Made by a program: the position numbers and the translations under genes. This document shows, piece after piece, positions 63,093 through 64,000 of a stretch of 64,000 bases of DNA. Origin of the DNA: Nocardioides marmotae (lineage in GTDB: Bacteria; Actinomycetota; Actinomycetes; Propionibacteriales; Nocardioidaceae); the NCBI RefSeq assembly GCF_013177455.1, contig NZ_CP053660.1, positions 3,100,001 through 3,164,000 of the forward strand. Reading direction: 5' to 3'. Positions within the stretch are counted from its first letter, which is position 1; each line of letters starts with the position of its first letter. A model generated the notes under the pieces. It worked only from the letters and a program-made list of their open reading frames with translations. It did not search any database and was not told the DNA's origin.

Positions 63093-63733
63093 CGAGCCCT
63101 CCCCCGGGAGACGTCGTAGCCGAAGACCTGCCACCCGCCGTTGCGCCAGGTCAGGTAGAGCCGTCCGGCGACCCGGTCGCGGCGGCGCACGTCGCCCTCG
63201 GTCTCGAAGACGAGGAGCACCCGCGCCGTCACGCCGGCGGGACGGCCGCGGACCGCGAGCACGTCGAGCCGCAGCTCACGCCGGCGTACGTCGACGCCGG
63301 TGATCCGTCCGGCGATCCCGACGTTCGTCATCAGCCGCAGGTCGCGCCGGGCCTCGTCCTTCGCCCCGCTGCTGAACCCGGGGAACGCCTGGCGGAACCC
63401 GCCCACCCGCGGGAAGTCCCCGCCGACGTACGCCGCGTCGAGCCAGCCGTCCACGACGCGGGCGACCTGGCGCTTCAGCGGCCGACGCCGGTCGGCGGCG
63501 AGCCGGCCGGTCACCCGGCCGATCGTCGTGGTCGTCGGCAGCGGGCCCTCGGGCGCCGGGGCCGCGGTCGTGTGCCGCTGGCCGGCGGTCCGGTCGCCTG
63601 CGGGCTCGTCGCCGTCGCCGGAGCACGCGGTCGCGCCCCAGGACAGGGCGAGGCTGAGGGTGAGCGCCGCCGCGGTCCTCGCCAGCGGCCGGCGGGCCCG
63701 GCGCGGCGCGGTCCCGCGGAGGGTGGTGGACAT
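63089..63733 (-). CDS. Putative secreted lipoprotein of unknown function
   Basis: The 214-residue product has an Arg-rich N-terminus and a hydrophobic signal segment (TAAALTLSLALSWGATACSG) in which the cysteine after ATA could be a lipidation site, although the lipobox is imperfect. A Thr/Pro/Ala linker follows, then a domain (about 80 to 214: VDGWLDAAYVGGDFPRVGGF, LYLTWRNGGWQVFGYDVSRG) that looks like a small alpha/beta SnoaL- or NTF2-like fold. Its stop overlaps the LCP start (ATGA), so the two are coexpressed and may cooperate at the cell envelope. ATG at 63733 was chosen; the frame to 63826 has no signal. Confidence 0.7.
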   Translation of the reverse strand: MSTTLRGTAPRRARRPLARTAAALTLSLALSWGATACSGDGDEPAGDRTAGQRHTTAAPAPEGPLPTTTTIGRVTGRLAADRRRPLKRQVARVVDGWLDAAYVGGDFPRVGGFRQAFPGFSSGAKDEARRDLRLMTNVGIAGRITGVDVRRRELRLDVLAVRGRPAGVTARVLLVFETEGDVRRRDRVAGRLYLTWRNGGWQVFGYDVSRGRAR

Positions 63734-63944
63734 CCCTGGACCACTCCCTGGAAGCTCGTACGTCGATGAACCGGACCCATGCTCGCCCCGGGCCCCCTCC
63801 GACGGAGAAGCCACGCCGGTGTGCATCCGGTCATACCGTGCCCGATAGGCGACCCTGACCGGGGCATTTGCTTCCCCGGGGGACTAGCCTTGGCCACCGA
63901 CACACCCACCCCGCGCGCTCACTTGGGAAGAGGCGAAGCAAGTC

Positions 63945-64000
63945 GTGCCGCAGTCCTCTGGCAACCAGTCCTCCGAACGTTCCTCCGGCTCGGAGCCACC
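63945..64000 (+). CDS. Beginning of an unidentified gene, cut by the right edge
   Basis: A GTG at 63945, preceded by GAAGAGGCGAAG, opens a frame that runs to the window edge and reads MPQSSGNQSSERSSGSEP. The Ser/Gln-rich segment looks like a disordered N-terminus; nothing more can be said. The 211 bases before it include a short CCGGGG/CCCCGG hairpin and a -10-like TAGCCT. Confidence 0.4.
   Translation, partial: MPQSSGNQSSERSSGSEP

Overview
The window is 64 kb of very GC-rich DNA (roughly 70 percent or more G+C by eye) from an actinobacterium, most probably a Nocardioides-like member of the Nocardioidaceae. The evidence is the codon usage, the many GTG starts and ATGA/GTGA gene overlaps, leaderless-type promoters, the GlgE alpha-glucan pathway, NucS mismatch repair, and an intergenic repeat containing the word GGTTGAGCAG paired with GTGTCGAAACC that I associate with Nocardioides. 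Gene order broadly follows the Mycobacterium tuberculosis Rv1292 to Rv1327 region (argS-lysA-hom-thrC-thrB-rho-rpmE-prfA-prmC-sua5-wecA-atp operon, then pduO, nucS, mce/thiolase, a thioredoxin-like gene and glgB/glgE), recalled from general knowledge and not searched. No phage, insertion sequence or CRISPR array was seen.

Layout. 1-7.5 kb: glgE (cut at the left edge)-treS-mak-glgB, four overlapping genes turning trehalose into alpha-glucan. 7.5-14.8 kb: a Tat-exported acetamidase-like protein, a NUDIX hydrolase, an EamA transporter divergent from a LysR regulator, a CnoX-like protein, a CoA-transferase, a PH-domain protein and a short membrane peptide gene. 14.9-19.1 kb: meaB, thiolase, methylmalonyl-CoA epimerase and crotonyl-CoA carboxylase/reductase. 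19.3-28.6 kb: a polar-growth type coiled-coil protein, an AI-2E family permease, a YcaQ-like glycosylase, a second EamA/regulator pair, a secreted GH114-like protein with an apparent CTG start, 3-hydroxybutyryl-CoA dehydrogenase and nucS. 28.5-36.9 kb: a PAS histidine kinase, a small Cys-rich protein and ferritin behind an iron box, DUF72, ethylmalonyl-CoA mutase, a STAS protein, cobalamin adenosyltransferase, an MFS carrier and DUF2550. 37-59.9 kb: a nearly unbroken minus-strand run holding the ATP synthase operon, wecA, sua5, prmC, prfA, rpmE, a two-component pair, rho, thrB, thrC, hom, lysA and argS. 60-64 kb: tRNA-Arg(CCG), a secreted protein, two opposed arrays of 22-bp repeats, an LCP-family protein, a probable lipoprotein and the first codons of another gene.

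How the genes fit together. Thiolase, 3-hydroxybutyryl-CoA dehydrogenase, crotonyl-CoA carboxylase/reductase, epimerase and ethylmalonyl-CoA mutase are successive enzymes of the ethylmalonyl-CoA pathway for acetyl-CoA assimilation. MeaB and the cobalamin adenosyltransferase support its B12-dependent mutases. The genes lie in three places over 17 kb, yet ccr, the dehydrogenase and the mutase carry the same near-palindrome (gene-direction core GTTACC-N4-GGTA) in their promoters. In two of them it is exactly nine bases upstream of the predicted -10 box. This suggests an undescribed regulon under one regulator that is not encoded here, and it is the strongest new observation in the window.

Limits: all functions come from reading the translations and motifs by eye. 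Starts chosen inside longer open frames, leaderless promoters and operators are inferences. Minus-strand coordinates are given low to high.
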